From Spinacia oleracea (lineage: Eukaryota > Streptophyta > Magnoliopsida > Caryophyllales > Amaranthaceae): a stretch of DNA of 64,000 nt. Under the pieces are notes generated by a model that did not search any database, was not told the DNA's origin, and saw only the letters and a list, made by a program, of their open reading frames with translations. The translations under genes and the position numbers were made by a program. The stretch covers positions 86,347,285-86,411,284 of the forward strand of contig NC_079488.1 of the NCBI RefSeq assembly GCF_020520425.1, read 5' to 3'. This document shows positions 1-12,374 of this stretch, one piece after another. The first letter of the stretch is position 1; each line of letters begins with the position of its first letter.

Positions 1-80
1 AATAAAAAGTTGTGAACCCAAATGAGCAATATATCTTCTTTATCAGAAGAATCTCATGCTCTGTTTTGTGTATTGTGTAG

Positions 81-2695
81 CTTCCGGAAGATATTGAGTG
101 GCATTTCATTGGGAACTTGCAGAGCAACAAAGTTAAACCTCTTCTAAGTAAGGCACTCTTTCTCTTCCTGAGCTGTGTTCTGCAAGCACACACTGATGCA
201 AAGATGTGTTCACTTTGGAATATAAGGGAGAGGACAACAATTGTGTGTAGATTGCAGTCGTGTAGACTGTATCATTTGAGTTGATTTGCTTCTTACAAAC
301 TCATCGATCTAGTTCATGCATGTCGGTACTCAAATCTTTATTTATTCTATCTACTAAAGTATTCTTCTTTTTTTCGTTTTGCAGCTGGTGTCCCAAATCT
401 TGCCATGGTGGAGAGTGTGGATGATCAGAAGGTAAACACATAATTGGCAAGTTAAATTTTGTGATGAATGATGAATCAAGTTGCAATGTCTTGCACACAC
501 CTGATGTACAATAACAAATTATTGTACATCGGTTAGCTAGTTTTTGATAACTTTTAATATATTTTGAGTAACTTTTTATATTACGAAGTAACTTTGATGG
601 ATAAGCTTTTTACAGGGTTACCTTTATACATTATGAATAACTTTGAAAGGATAATTTTTATTGAAATTTTTTTTTGTCACTAAGACATAAATAACTTGTA
701 CTTATATCGAGGTAACGCTTAAGCATTTTGGGGTAACTTTACACCCGCTTTACAATATTTATTGTATACCGGTGTAATTAAGAATTTGTGATCAAGTTAT
801 GAATAGTCAGGAATTCATACTCACTTGATATATTTGGTGTTTTTTTTTTTTTAACTTATAAAAATTTATATCTCAGTCTTATAATTTAGTGCTCACCTTT
901 TGCTCATAATATGCAAAAAATCATTAACTGATTTGCATGGTGCCATTATCCTCTACGGTGTGTTTTGATAACGAAATAGAAGGGAATGGAAGGGAAGGGA
1001 AAGGAAAGTGAGGGGGAAGGTGAGCTCCATGTTCCCTCCAAATCTCTCCAATTTTGGAGAGATGATACTTGTTAAATAAGGAAGAAAAACGTACCCTTCC
1101 CTCCCTCTCCTTTCCCCAACTTTTTATCCAAACAAGGGAGCTTGTTCCCCTCCCTTTCCTCCACATTTTTGCTTATCCAAACATAGTGCTAGTTTTGTTT
1201 CAGGTACTTTGTAAATTTTGTTGGCAGCGTATAGGAGTAGTTTTTAATCCAGCATTTGTATGTTCTGATCATATGTTTCTCTATTACTGAAGCATCATCA
1301 GCTAGTATATTAATGATATACGAACAATATATACGAACAAAAGTATGTTATGACATTCATTGGTTCGTCAGTTCTGCCAAGAGTTACAACTTAAAGGTCT
1401 TCTTTCTATTTGCAGATAGCCAATCATCTGGATCGTGCAGTGGGTAATCTTGGAAGAAAACCATTAAAAGTTTTGGTCCAAGTGAATACCAGTGGAGAAA
1501 TATGTGAGTATCATGCCTTTCTTGTAAGATTTTAGAGTAATTCATATGCATCTCTCAAACATAACAAATTAACAATTAATTCTTTCATAACTCATGCCGA
1601 AATTTGGGTAGAAAAGGCCAATGCTTGTTCAATATGGTGCCTTACTGAGTTACTGATGTTAGGACATACTAAATGAAATTCATGGTTTTTGGTAGCACTG
1701 GGCTTTCACATTGCTGGGCTGTAAATATGCATAATATCCTTCCAACCAATATCTACAAAAGTTACGTCACATGCAAAGGGATGTGCTCGCTGCTGGCCAG
1801 TTATTGGTCAATGAAGACAATTGTGTGTACTGGATGGTTTGTTTGTTACAAAGTATTATATCATTTTTAATCCCCCACCGGTTCAACCCTCCCTTTGGTA
1901 ATATGCAATAATTCTGGAATTTACCTGAAACCATTGAAGGTTGTACAAGACCTTAGTACTTCGGCAGCTTTTAATAAAACTTGGTTTCCACAACATTCAT
2001 ATGTAAGCTGAGTCATTCGTACATATCAAATTTAATGTACTAGGAAACAGTGTAGGATGGTTCGGTGCTCCTTTCTTTCCAAATTGGTTATCTATTCACA
2101 TGCAACAAATTGAGTTTCCACGCTGATTTCCTTGTCCAATGTGCTTGCAGCAAAGTTTGGGGTTGAACCTTCAGAATGTGTAGATCTTGCAAAACACGTG
2201 TGCCTAAATTGTCCCAACCTTGAGTTTTGTGGCTTAATGACAATCGGGATGTTGGATTATACATCAACTCCTGAAAACTTCAAGGTATTCTGCTCAGCAC
2301 GTAAGTTTGCCTTACTGCTCAAGACTTTTTGTGGTCTGAATAATTATTTTTCCTTGTAGACATTAGCAAACTGCAGAAATGAGGTTTGCAAGAGTCTTGG
2401 GATTAAAGAAGAACAATGCGAGTTATCTATGGGCATGTCTTCTGACTTTGAGCAAGCGGTAAGCAACTTATGACTAAATGAAATACTCTTTATTTGAACT
2501 TGTGATATGATGTTAGTTTTGGTTTAACTTATATTAGCATCTCGATCCTTGGGAATCTTGGGATATCATATGAGGTAATCCAAGTAAGTAAAATTTACTT
2601 GACAAGTTCATTTGTTGCAGATTGAGATGGGCAGCTCAGTTGTGAGAATCGGATCCACCATATTTGGGGCTAGAGAATATCCAAAGAAACAATAA
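81..2695 (+). CDS. PLP-homeostasis protein, YggS/PROSC (PLPBP) family, 3' part
   Basis: Family members bind pyridoxal 5'-phosphate on an alanine-racemase-like barrel and are thought to buffer and deliver PLP; they have no proven catalytic activity. Six exons read in consistent phase: 81-147, 385-431, 1416-1503, 2151-2284, 2360-2458 and 2621-2695, giving about 169 residues up to the stop. Visible hallmarks are WHFIGNLQSNK (exon 1), GVPNLAMVESVDDQK (exon 2), VQVNTSGE (exon 3), LMTIGMLDY (exon 4), and the C-terminal signature LSMGMSSDFEQAIEMGSS then VRIGSTIFGARE (exons 5-6). Every junction is GT-AG. The family is usually about 230-250 residues, so the first 70-80, including the PLP-binding lysine, lie on exons left of the window. 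The reading frame is intact, so the gene looks functional. Introns 2 and 3 carry MITE-like insertions. The family call is firm; the exact paralogue is not known. Confidence 0.93.
490..787. mobile_element. MITE-like element bounded by short palindromes (copy 1)
   Basis: This AT-rich element lies in intron 2 of the PLP-homeostasis gene. Near its left end is a 12-bp palindrome stem, GATGTACAATAA / TTATTGTACATC. Near its right end is a second TACAAT...ATTGTA palindrome, followed by TAAGAATTT. The same layout recurs at about 13354-13668, so it is a dispersed family. The exact ends and target duplication are uncertain. Confidence 0.5.
957..1188. mobile_element. Small MITE in intron of the PLP-homeostasis gene
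   Basis: The left end GTGTGTTTTGATAACGAAA matches, in reverse complement, the right end TTTTTGCTTATCCAAACATAGTG. The left half of the interior is purine-rich (AAGGGAAGGG) and the right half pyrimidine-rich (CCCTTCCCTCCC), as in fold-back elements. The TGTTTGGATAA-type terminus resembles hAT-like plant MITEs. No target duplication could be fixed. Confidence 0.5.
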
Positions 2696-4611
2696 AAATA
2701 GTATCTTCTCTTCAATTTAATTATCAAAATTTTCATTGTCAAGGGGTTTTATGGGATCAATTGTTTCAAAACCCCTGGCTTTGCCATGCCGCTATGTTCA
2801 AGGTTCACCAAATCATGTGTTGTATTCGTGGTTGAAAAACATACCCTATGCGCATGTTTAGTATTACAACACTTACACATATGATTGAACCTTGACATTG
2901 TATTGTTGTTAATAATTATGAAACAAACTATATTTACCTTGAGTGTTCCCTCATTGCAATAAGTGGTTTCAGATATGTTAGTTGTATTTAGCTTGAAGAA
3001 AATCTGGGTTTTATGGTTTTTAAACATTCATATTTTTATTGATGTAATCTGTTAAGACACTTAGACCTGGTTTATGGTAGATTTTGTTAGGGTTCTATTT
3101 GAAAATTTATCTAATGCCCTAACACTCCGTAGTTCAGTTTGTATACGTAACACACTATCCAAAATTTGTTTTCTGATGGGGATTTAGTTTATTGTTTGGT
3201 TATCGTGGTTACTACTTACTAGTAGTTTCAGGGTTTTGTGTATCTACACATTGATACAGAGTGCATTTGATTTTAGCGTTTCAAAGTCTGTGTATGGACT
3301 CGACTACTCGAGTAGTTAACATCTCTATCAGAACTAACTCCGGTAGAATCTACCTAGTGGAGCAATACAACTTACAAATGAAATGTTGATATTGCTTTAA
3401 CTGTTGTGGATGCTAATGCAATACAACTTACAAATCAAATGTAAACTTGTCTACAATATGCTACTCCCTCCGTATTCAATTAAAACAAGTTTTCCTAATT
3501 TCCTTAATCGGTTGTGCTTAATTAAAAATACATTTTCAATTTTTGGCATGTTATGGTCCTCTCTTTCGATTATATTAAACTTTTTTTCCTTTAAACCCAC
3601 TTAAAATCTTTACTGAACTATGACCAGCCGAGCCCTGAGCTTGTGGTCCTCCTTTGAGCGTGGGTTGTCTCATCCTTACTCACATTTTACTACAATAAAT
3701 AATTCAGCCACTATCAATTTCTTACAATAAATAATAATTCAATACCTCACTTTCATCTTATTTTAATAAATTTAACTCACCTTCCTAAGATAACGTGTTG
3801 GTCAAACTATAACTTTTAATTAAATATGGAAGGTGTAATTTTCTGAAATACAAGATTCATAAGATACTAGCTTCTATAAAAATGACAGTGGAGAGAAAAA
3901 CAAGATTCATAAGATACTAGCTTCTATAAAAATGACTAATAGTCATAATAATTTGTATATATATATATATATATATATATATACTGTGTCAGAAGGTAAT
4001 CTCAGAATGCTTCCCTTGAGCGGTGTTCAGGTGACAAACACTACGGGAGTGAAGAGTTTATTGAGATGGGGAAGAGCTGAACTAGACCTTGGCTAGATGT
4101 CCAAGATAGAGGCCTACAAAATGGACAATTAATTTAACAGCCCCTCTGATTCTCAAGTTAGCATGCAAAGAAACATAATTAGTAGAATAATATCACAAAG
4201 ATATCGATTATGGGGTTGGTTTGAAAAGATAAGACTGGATTACCCATAATGAATTCGGTACTGGATTATCTATCGCCCCAGCGTATTGCCAACGTGGCCT
4301 TATGCGAGTGGACAGCTGCTTGCTGGCTGAACAGGCGTAGGTTGCTTGGAACCTGGTAAGTTTTTCATAAATGTACAGTAGGTTGAAGATGACCGATCAG
4401 GTCCCCATAACCAAAATGAAATTATGTTGACATTTCAAAGTGAACGAAAACGATGTCAGATGTATATACCACTATGCAAAGACCATGATAGAAGTGGTTT
4501 GCAGTATATAACAAGTCTACTTACATTCAATTACCATCTCACAGCAACGCATATACTTAGGAGTTAGGACCACAACATTGACCACACTGAACCTTTTGTT
4601 TCCTTAAGCAT
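2696..4611. other. Intergenic region between PLP-homeostasis gene and BXL copy 1
   Basis: I see no gene here. It holds the 3' UTR of the upstream gene (an AATAAA overlaps the stop codon), one isolated CTCCCTCCGTA MITE end near 3463, a 37-bp direct repeat (3850-3886 and 3900-3936) and an (AT)n run at about 3955-3982. The part right of 4000 is unique-looking and may hold distal promoter elements of the xylosidase gene. Confidence 0.6.
3850..3936. repeat. 37-bp direct repeat followed by (AT)n microsatellite
   Basis: ACAAGATTCATAAGATACTA plus the next 17 bases occurs identically at 3850-3886 and 3900-3936, offset by 50 bp. An (AT)n tract starts about 20 bp later. It looks like a local slippage duplication. 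Confidence 0.85.
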
Positions 4612-4842
4612 CAGAATCATTGTCCCTTAAACTTTAAGGTTACAGTTAATGCCATTTTTATAAACTTCAGCACGCGCCAACACTTGGGACTTTGCGTTTG
4701 TGCTCTACTGTTCTAGGTCACTTCACTGTACGTACCACTGGTCCTAACTAAGTCCTCCGGCTATATATTTGCGCGAATTTACCGAGGTTAAAATGCACCT
4801 CATACAAGAATTATTTTAAGAGGCAAAAGAGACAAGAAAAAT
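4612..4842 (+). promoter_or_regulatory. Proximal promoter and 5' UTR of BXL copy 1
   Basis: A TATA box (TATATATT, 4762-4769) lies 81 bp before the ATG. The segment from about 4612, starting AATCATTGTCCCTTAAAC, is recognisably similar to 9246-9455 upstream of the second copy, including a CTTAAACTT.AAGGT.ACAGT.AATGCC core. The duplication therefore carried the core promoter along. Function is inferred from position and conservation only. Confidence 0.6.
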
Positions 4843-7595
4843 ATGAGCACCCTACTTCACTTTTTACTTGTTTTCTTAACATTTTCCCTAGTTCCATACA
4901 CTAGTCACCAATATGCATGCAACAAGCATGAAATTGATGTTAGCACATTGTCTTTTTGTAACAAAACGTTACCTTATCCTGTTCGTGCTAAGGACTTAGT
5001 TTCCCGCCTTACCTTAAGTGAAAAAGCACAACAACTAGTGAACTCGGCTAGGGGGATCCCTAGGTTAGGGATACCAGACTACGAGTGGTGGTCAGAGGCC
5101 CTTCATGGAGTCTCTAACACTGGACCTGGTGTACGTTTCAATGAAATTATACCTGGTGCAACAAGTTTTCCAGCAGTTATATTATCTGCTGCAAGCTTTA
5201 ATGCATCATTGTGGTACATGATGGGCCAAGTTGTGTCAACTGAGGCCCGAGCCATGTACAATGAGGGTCTTTCTGGGCTCACATTTTGGAGCCCAAATGT
5301 GAATGTGTATAGAGACCCGAGGTGGGGTAGAGGGCAAGAGACCCCTGGGGAAGACCCTTTGGTTGTCAGCAAATATGCTGTCAATTATGTTCGAGGTCTA
5401 CAGGAGGTCGATATCCATGGTAACAGAAACATGCTCAAGGTTTCTAGTTGTTGCAAGCATTATACTGCTTATGATGTCGATAATTGGAAAGGTGTTGATC
5501 GCTTTCACTTTGATGCAAAGGTATATTACTTAATTCATAGCCCAACTTGTAACAAACTAACAATACATTGTATTTGATAACAAATAACTAATCATTTGAA
5601 TATGGTATGTGAGAATTTTTCAGGTCAGTAAACAAGACTTGGAGGATACGTATCAGCCCCCATTCAGAAGTTGTGTTGAAAAGGGACATGTTAGTAGTGT
5701 TATGTGTTCATACAACAGAGTGAATGGAATACCAACTTGTGCTGACGCCAATCTTCTTAAAGGAACAGTCAGAGAGCAATGGGGTTTAGATGGGTTTGTA
5801 CACTTTTTCCTGTGCCTTGTTTACGATGTCTAACAAATAAGTATGAAATTTATAACGTGCATGTGTATACTAAAGTTTTCCTTGAATTACAGTTATGTTG
5901 TCACTGATTGTGATTCTATCCAAGTCTTGTACGAGTCTATCAATTACACAGCTACACCAGAGGATGCAGTTGCCCTTGCACTGAAAGCAGGTACATTGCA
6001 CTTTTCTTTTGAAACTTGGAATATAGTTTATACTGCAGTCTGCAGCAAGTGGTTATACATTTTCATAATCATGCATGCAGGAGTTAACATGAATTGTGGA
6101 GATTATCTACGTAAGTACACGGTGAGAGCAGTTAACCAGAGAAAGGTGTCGGAATCAGTTGTAGACCAGGCATTGATATACAACTACGTAGTCCTCATGC
6201 GACTTGGGTTCTTTGATGGGAATCCCAAAAAACACCCCTTTGGAAAACTAAGGCCATCTGATGTATGTACAGAAGATCACAAAAAGTTGGCCCTCGATGC
6301 AGCAAAGCAAGGGATAGTGTTGCTAGAAAACAAAGGATCAACTCTTCCATTGTCTTCAAAATATGTCAAAAAGTTGGCTGTTATTGGTCCTAATGCTAAT
6401 GCCACCAAAACCATGTTAAGTAATTATGCTGGTGTACCATGTAGGTATACTAGTCCTCTACACGGGTTTCAAAAACATGTGAAAAGAGTGTTCTATCAAC
6501 CAGGATGCCAAAATGTAAAGTGTGTAGATAAACAGCATATCGAAGCAGCAGCTAGGGTGGCAGCCATTGCTGATGTTGTGGTGTTGGTAGTTGGACTCGA
6601 TCAGTCAATTGAAGCAGAGGGACTAGACAGAGTGAACTTGACCTTGCCAGGTTATCAAAAGATGCTGGTAGAGAAGGTCACTAGTTCAGCCAAAGGAAAA
6701 GTTATTCTTGTGATCATGTCAGCTGGTCCAGTTGATGTGTCATTCGCGACTAAATTGAGAAAGATTCGTGCCATTCTATGGGTCGGTTATCCTGGACAAG
6801 ATGGTGGAGAAGCCATTGCTCAAGTAGTATTTGGACATCACAATCCAAGTAAGTTTAAACAACTTAGCCTTCTATATATCCTTGATTAGTTATAAGCCTA
6901 TATCATGATTCATGTTAACAAAATATTATCATAATAATTGTGTAGGTGGAAGGACACCTGTGACATGGTACCGAAAAGAGTACGTGGATCAAATACCAAT
7001 GACAGACATGAATATGAGGGAGGATAAATCCAGAAGACTTCCCGGTAGAACATATAGATTTTACACCGGGAAACCTCTCTATGAGTTTGGCCATGGACTC
7101 AGCTATTCCACTTTCATCAAATTTTTAATACATGCCCCCTCAAAAGTAACTATCTGCAGATCAACAGAACAAAATCTCAACCAAATTCCGTTTCTTACAA
7201 CTGATAATCAAGCAGCTGATGACTCTATGGCAGTTGATGTATCAGAAGTAAACTGCAAGAAGTTAGAGTTTGTTGTGGCAATAGGGGTAAAAAATGAAGG
7301 AAAGATGGATGGAGGGCATGTTGTGCTCATGTTTTGGAAGCCACCTATGTGGAATGAAATCGAGGGAGCTCCCAAAATACAGCTTGTAGGATTTGAACGA
7401 GTGGAAGTGAAGGCAAGGAACACAGAATTGGCTGTAGTTAAACTAAATGTGTGTGAAGCATTCAGTCTAGTGGATGAGCAAGGTGATAGGAAGTTGGTAA
7501 CTGGTCGGCATGAACTATTGATCGGCTCTCCAACTGAGAACCGAGTTATCCATAAGTTTACTATTCATGCTGGTGGTACCATGGAAGATCACTAA
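4843..7595 (+). CDS. BXL: GH3 beta-D-xylosidase / alpha-L-arabinofuranosidase, tandem copy 1
   Basis: Plant BXL enzymes are secreted to the cell wall and release xylose or arabinose from xylan and arabinan. Five exons (4843-5520, 5624-5793, 5893-5990, 6081-6848, 6946-7595) with GT-AG junctions and consistent phase give 787 residues, close to the family's usual 770. A signal peptide spans about residues 1-23. The N-terminal barrel shows WWSEALHGV (82-90), [19 protein letters not shown] (152-170s) and KHYTAYD (205-211). The expected nucleophile is Asp288 in GYVVTDCDS. The second domain has [13 protein letters not shown] and the C-terminal fibronectin-III-like domain follows [10 protein letters not shown]. 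Cys289 and Cys321 (NCGDYL) follow the usual plant pattern. The ATG is chosen for the signal peptide and the TATA box 81 bp upstream. GH3 BXL membership is firm. The BXL5 subgroup is possible from gene context, and substrate preference cannot be read from sequence. Confidence 0.95.
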
Positions 7596-9245
7596 ATATG
7601 ATCAAGTACGTGCTCAAAATCAATAGTCCATGCCATGCAGATTGGATCATATATATACATATATACAATATACAACAAGAAACTCCAGGTATTTGGTTAT
7701 ATACTAAACGATTTGATGATTATATAAAATAAGACTTCTACTAATTAAAAGCTTCTATTATTGTTTTCCAAAGATGTAGTGTTGGAAACTGCGTTGTATG
7801 AAGCTTAACAATGGAACTGTATTCCCACCCCTACTGATCTATGAATATTTTTGTTTTGCTGTTGTATGTCAGCCTGTTGTAATCAGTGCGATTGTGTGTG
7901 CAACTTATATGCCTGTAGTAGCATTATGTTGTATTCCTATGAAATGAAATGCAGCATCTGTTTCTTTCCTTAGTGCAAATTTAGCTTAAATTTCTCATGT
8001 TCCATCTGTGTAAACTGAATTCAGAAGTAGTAATGATTACCAGGAAAAAGTTTCAGTAGTAAATTTCGACTCTCGACCAGGTGTATGTAGTTCAGTGGTT
8101 AAAAGCTAAAACTGTCAAGTCTGTGGTCGAGTCTGGTTCTTACCAGGTTACCAAGCTACAATTTGGGATATGGAATTCTATACAACCCTGGCTGTACTTA
8201 GAAACTTTCCTGATTCCTATAAAAAGAAATCAAGCTTTTATACTTTTATTATTTAAGTAGGTCTTGGCAATATGGTTCGGAAGATGGCTCTTAAAACCAT
8301 GTACAACAAGGCAACAAGCCATGTGTGTCATTCCAGTCCTATAGTATACTTTGAACCGAGAAGAGCTTTGTTCTTGTAAATTGGTCTTCAAGCCTCTTTC
8401 TGTATTGAAAGGTTTTTACTCTTCTGACAAATTCCTTGATGTAAGTGTCTTAAGTCCTCCTTGTGCATAAAGTAATGTCTTGATTGAGTAGCATACCCCT
8501 TACTGTACTTATGAATGAGCAGTCATGCTCGTGTCTCTATGATTCAGAGAACAGTGATAGGAATTCCAATTATTATCCCATATCACTTAGGCCTATCTCA
8601 TTTCATATACTCCTTCATTAATCTTTTCAATGATGATTTTTATTTATATTTTTTGGGTAATTTGATGTATTTTCCTCTAATTTCTTCCCGTTCTAGGATG
8701 TTTTGCCTATTGTTTACTGTATACTGGGTTGAATACCTATATCGTATATGTAGGCTTGCCCTCCTAGATTTGTAAATATGGAGTAGGTGTCCGATAGTAT
8801 GTCCAGTTGTCCACTATCCATATCTAGCGTCAATACTTCTGTATGTTTCAACACAGTTGTCCCATTCCTTAAGATTTAGATCTGAATGATTTTATAGTAG
8901 CTGATTTCAAGCTCCTTGTAGCTTTGGTTCATGCTCTGTAACATTCTCAGTGGTGGAATATAAAACCAAAGCTAGCTCCTTCTGATATCCATCTTTAATT
9001 GGGTTAATTATCTGCGCAGTTGGTGGATCTAGCGTTATCAATTAACATTAATTAATTTCTAAAAAGATCAACTAACATTGATTGGGAAGACAGAGGAAGA
9101 AAGAAAGAAAGAGAAGGAAACTCTAATGAAAGTCATTGAAGAACTGCAGAAAAAAAATTGTCATTGAAGAGATATTTACCACAATTCGTATGGAGTGATG
9201 ACTATATATTGAGTCTCCATGAATACCTTATTAAATAAAGGACTA
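7596..9245. other. Intergenic region between the two BXL copies
   Basis: There is no supportable gene; the longest open frame (8515-8775) has no recognisable motif. It contains the 3' UTR of copy 1, a tRNA-like SINE candidate near 8080-8240 and an AAAG-rich stretch around 9090-9120. The second promoter block begins near 9246. Confidence 0.6.
8075..8240 (+). mobile_element. Possible tRNA-derived SINE
   Basis: GTATGTAGTTCAGTGGTTA resembles a pol III box A (TAGTTCAGTGGT). About 35 bp on, GTGGTCGAGTCTGG resembles box B (GGTTCGANNCC) with mismatches. A short unrelated body follows and ends in ATAAAAAGAAAT. The head looks like a decayed tRNA promoter. No target duplication was found, so this is tentative. 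Confidence 0.35.
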
Positions 9246-9455
9246 CATCATTGTTGCTTAAACTTCAAGGTAACAGTAAATGCCAATTTAACAACGTCCG
9301 CACATGCTAATATTGTTCTAGGTACCCTAAATTTACTCATAACTGTGCCACTGGTAGTAGGTGCTTGGATCTGGCTATAAATTAACACGACTTAAACAAG
9401 TTAAAATGCTCCTCAATCATTGTAAAAGATTTATTAGGCAGTAGAAAAGAAAACT
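9246..9455 (+). promoter_or_regulatory. Proximal promoter and 5' UTR of BXL copy 2
   Basis: A TATA box (TATAAATT, 9376-9383) lies 80 bp before the ATG, the same spacing as copy 1. The block aligns with 4612-4842, so it marks the left edge of the duplicated unit. Sequence between conserved patches has diverged. Confidence 0.6.
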
Positions 9456-12374
9456 ATGAGTAGCCTAGTTAGTTTTATACTAGTTATGTTGACATTTTCC
9501 CTAGTCCCATACACTAGTCACCAATATGCATGCAACAAGAATGAAATTGATGTAACAAGATTGTCTTTTTGTAATAAATCGTTACCTTATCCTGTTCGTG
9601 CTAAGGATTTAGTTTCTCGCCTTACCTTAAGGGAAAAGGCAGAACAACTAGCGAGCTATGCTAAGGGGATCCCTAGGCTAGGGGTGCCACCTTACCAGTG
9701 GTGGTCTGAGGCTCTCCATGGAGTTTCTGAAGGACCTTTTGTGCACTTCAATGGAACTATACCTGGTGCAACAAGCTTCCCAGCAGTTATATTATCTGCT
9801 GCAACCTTTAATGCATCATTGTGGTACATGATGGGCCAAGTTGTATCAACTGAGGCCCGTGCCATGTACAATGTGGGTCTTTCTGGGCTCACATATTGGA
9901 GCCCAAATGTAAATGTGTATAGAGATCCAAGGTGGGGTAGAGGGCAAGAGACCCCTGGAGAAGACCCTTTGGTTGTCAGCAAATATGCTGTCAATTACGT
10001 CAGAGGTCTACAGGAGGTCGGTATCCATGGTAACGGAAACATGCTCAAGGTTTCTGCTTGTTGTAAGCATTTTACTGCTTATGATGTTGATAATTGGAAA
10101 GATGTTCAACGTTTTACCTTTGATGCAAAGGTAACTCCTACCTAAACTAACTTTGTATTGTATTTTTCATGTATTTGATAATTGATAACCAATCTTTTGA
10201 GATGGTATATATACGTGAACTTTTAATTGCAGGTTAGTAAACAGGACTTGGAGGATACGTATCAGCCCCCGTTCAAGAGTTGTGTCCAAGAGGGGCATGT
10301 TAGTGGTGTGATGTGCTCATTCAACCGAGTTAACGGAATTCCAAGTTGTGCTGATCCCAATCTTCTAAAAGGAACTGTCAGAGAGCAATGGGGTTTAGAT
10401 GGGTCTGTACACTTTATTCTTTTATGCTTTGTTAGTACTTTAGTTCAAGTGAGATTTTCTTGTTTGTTAATATAATGATTTGTAAATTTATCTTATTTCA
10501 TAAATTCACAAAAAACTTACTATATTTTCCAAAGATACTAAAATTCTCTGACATTTTCTCTTTGGGTATGTAACAGTTATATTGTCACTGATTATGATGC
10601 TATCAACGTTTTCTACATGGGTAACTATACTACAACACCAGAGGATGCAGTAGCCCTTGCATTGAAGGCAGGTAAGGTTGCACTTATCTTTTGAAACTCC
10701 GAAGTTAGTCTATACTCTCGTTTATCTATAAATATGGATCTTAATTTATAATAATGATGCAGGAGTTAACCTGAATAGTGGAGATTATCTACTTAAGTAC
10801 ACGGTGAATGCTGTCCAACAGAAAAAGGTGGAGGAATCAGTTGTAGACCAGGCATTGATATACAACTACATAGTGCTAATGAGACTCGGGTTCTTTGATG
10901 GAGACCCCAAAAAACACCCCTTTGGCAAACTAAGGCCGTCTGACGTATGTACAAAAGATCACAAAAAGTTAGCCCTTGATACTGCAAAACAGGGGATAGT
11001 GTTGCTAGAAAACAAAGGACCAACTCTTCCACTCTCCTCAAAATATGTCAAAAATCTTGCCATTATTGGTCCGAATGGTAACGCCACCAGAACCATGCTA
11101 AGCAACTATCCTAGTGTACCATGTAGATATACTAGTCCTCTACAAGGGTTTCAAAAATATGTGAAAAGAGTGTTCTATCAACCAGGATGCCAAAATGTCA
11201 AGTGTGTAGATAAAAGGAATATCGAGGCAGCAGCTAAGCTGGCAGCCACTGCTGATGTTGTGGTGTTGGTAGTGGGACTCGATCAGTCAATTGAAGACGA
11301 GGGACTAGACAGAGTGAACTTGACATTGCCTGGTTACCAGAATATGCTGGTAGAGAAGGTCACTAGTTCAGCCAAAGGGAAAGTTATTCTTGTGATTATG
11401 TCAGCTGGTCCAGTTGATGTGTTATTTGCAACTCAATTGACAAAGCTTCGTGCCATTTTATGGGTCGGTTACCCTGGACAAGACGGAGGTGAAGCCATTG
11501 CTCAAGTAGTATTTGGAGACCACAATCCAAGTAAGTTTAGCGTTTTTCTTTTGGATTTTTTGTCATTTAACACCTTAAAAAAAACCAACTATTGTAAAGA
11601 AACACCTTCATCCCCACTAAAGCCTTGTTCTTATACAACCTCTCACAAAATTTTCAGAAAAAATAAGTTCCAATGAGTTAAAATAAGTTCAGAGAAATAT
11701 CATTTTAGTGGTTGTTTGATTGTGTAGGTGGAAGGGCACCTGTGACATGGTACCGAAAAGAGTACGTAGATGAAATACCAATGACAGACATGAATATGAG
11801 GGAGGACAAATCCAGAGGAGTTCCTGGTAGGACATACAGATTTTACACTGGGAAACCTCTATATGAGTTCGGGCATGGACTCAGCTATTCTACATTCGTT
11901 AAAGTTTTAATACATGTGCCCTCCACAGTAACTATCAAGAAATCAGTAAATAAAAAACTCAACCAAATTCTGTTTCTTACAAGAGATAATCAAACTGATA
12001 ATAAGAACATTGATGTATCAGAAGTAATAAACTGCAACAAGTTAGAGTTTATAGTTGAAATAGGGGTGAAAAATGAAGGGAATATGGATGGAGGGCATGT
12101 GGTGCTGGTGTTTTGGAAGCCACCTAAGTGGAATGGGATTGAGGGAGCGCCTAATATACAGCTCGTAGGATTTGAACGAGTGGAAGTCAAGGCAAGGAAT
12201 ACAGAATTGGCTGTAATTAAACTAAATGTGTGTGAAGCATTCAGCTTAGTTGATGATCAAGGTGATAGGAAATTGGTGACTGGCTGGCATGAACTAGTGA
12301 TAGGCTCTCCAACTGAGAAACAAGTTAGTCATAAGTTTATTGTTCGCTCTGGTGGTACCATTCAAGATCACTGA
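9456..12374 (+). CDS. BXL: GH3 beta-D-xylosidase / alpha-L-arabinofuranosidase, tandem copy 2
   Basis: This is the tandem paralogue of the gene at 4843-7595. Exons 9456-10130, 10233-10402, 10577-10671, 10763-11530 and 11728-12374 keep the same intron positions and phases, and exons 2 and 4 are identical in length to copy 1. The product is 784 residues with a signal peptide (about 1-23), [35 protein letters not shown] and a C-terminal [10 protein letters not shown] segment. The nucleophile Asp is kept (Asp287 in GYIVTDYDA). The neighbouring cysteine is Tyr288, and the cysteine of the next conserved motif is also lost (NSGDYL, Ser319). Exon 3 is one codon shorter, and introns 2 and 4 are longer than in copy 1. 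Frames are open throughout, so it is probably expressed. Altered activity or stability is inference. Confidence 0.94.

Noticed and set aside
5103..5384. Antisense open frame over BXL exon 1 (and its twin at 9692-9994)
   Set aside because: Shadow of a strongly conserved + strand exon; similarity between the twins follows from the duplication.
8075..8240. Functional tRNA gene
   Set aside because: Box A and B are only approximate, acceptor-stem pairing is absent and the sequence continues into a SINE-like body.
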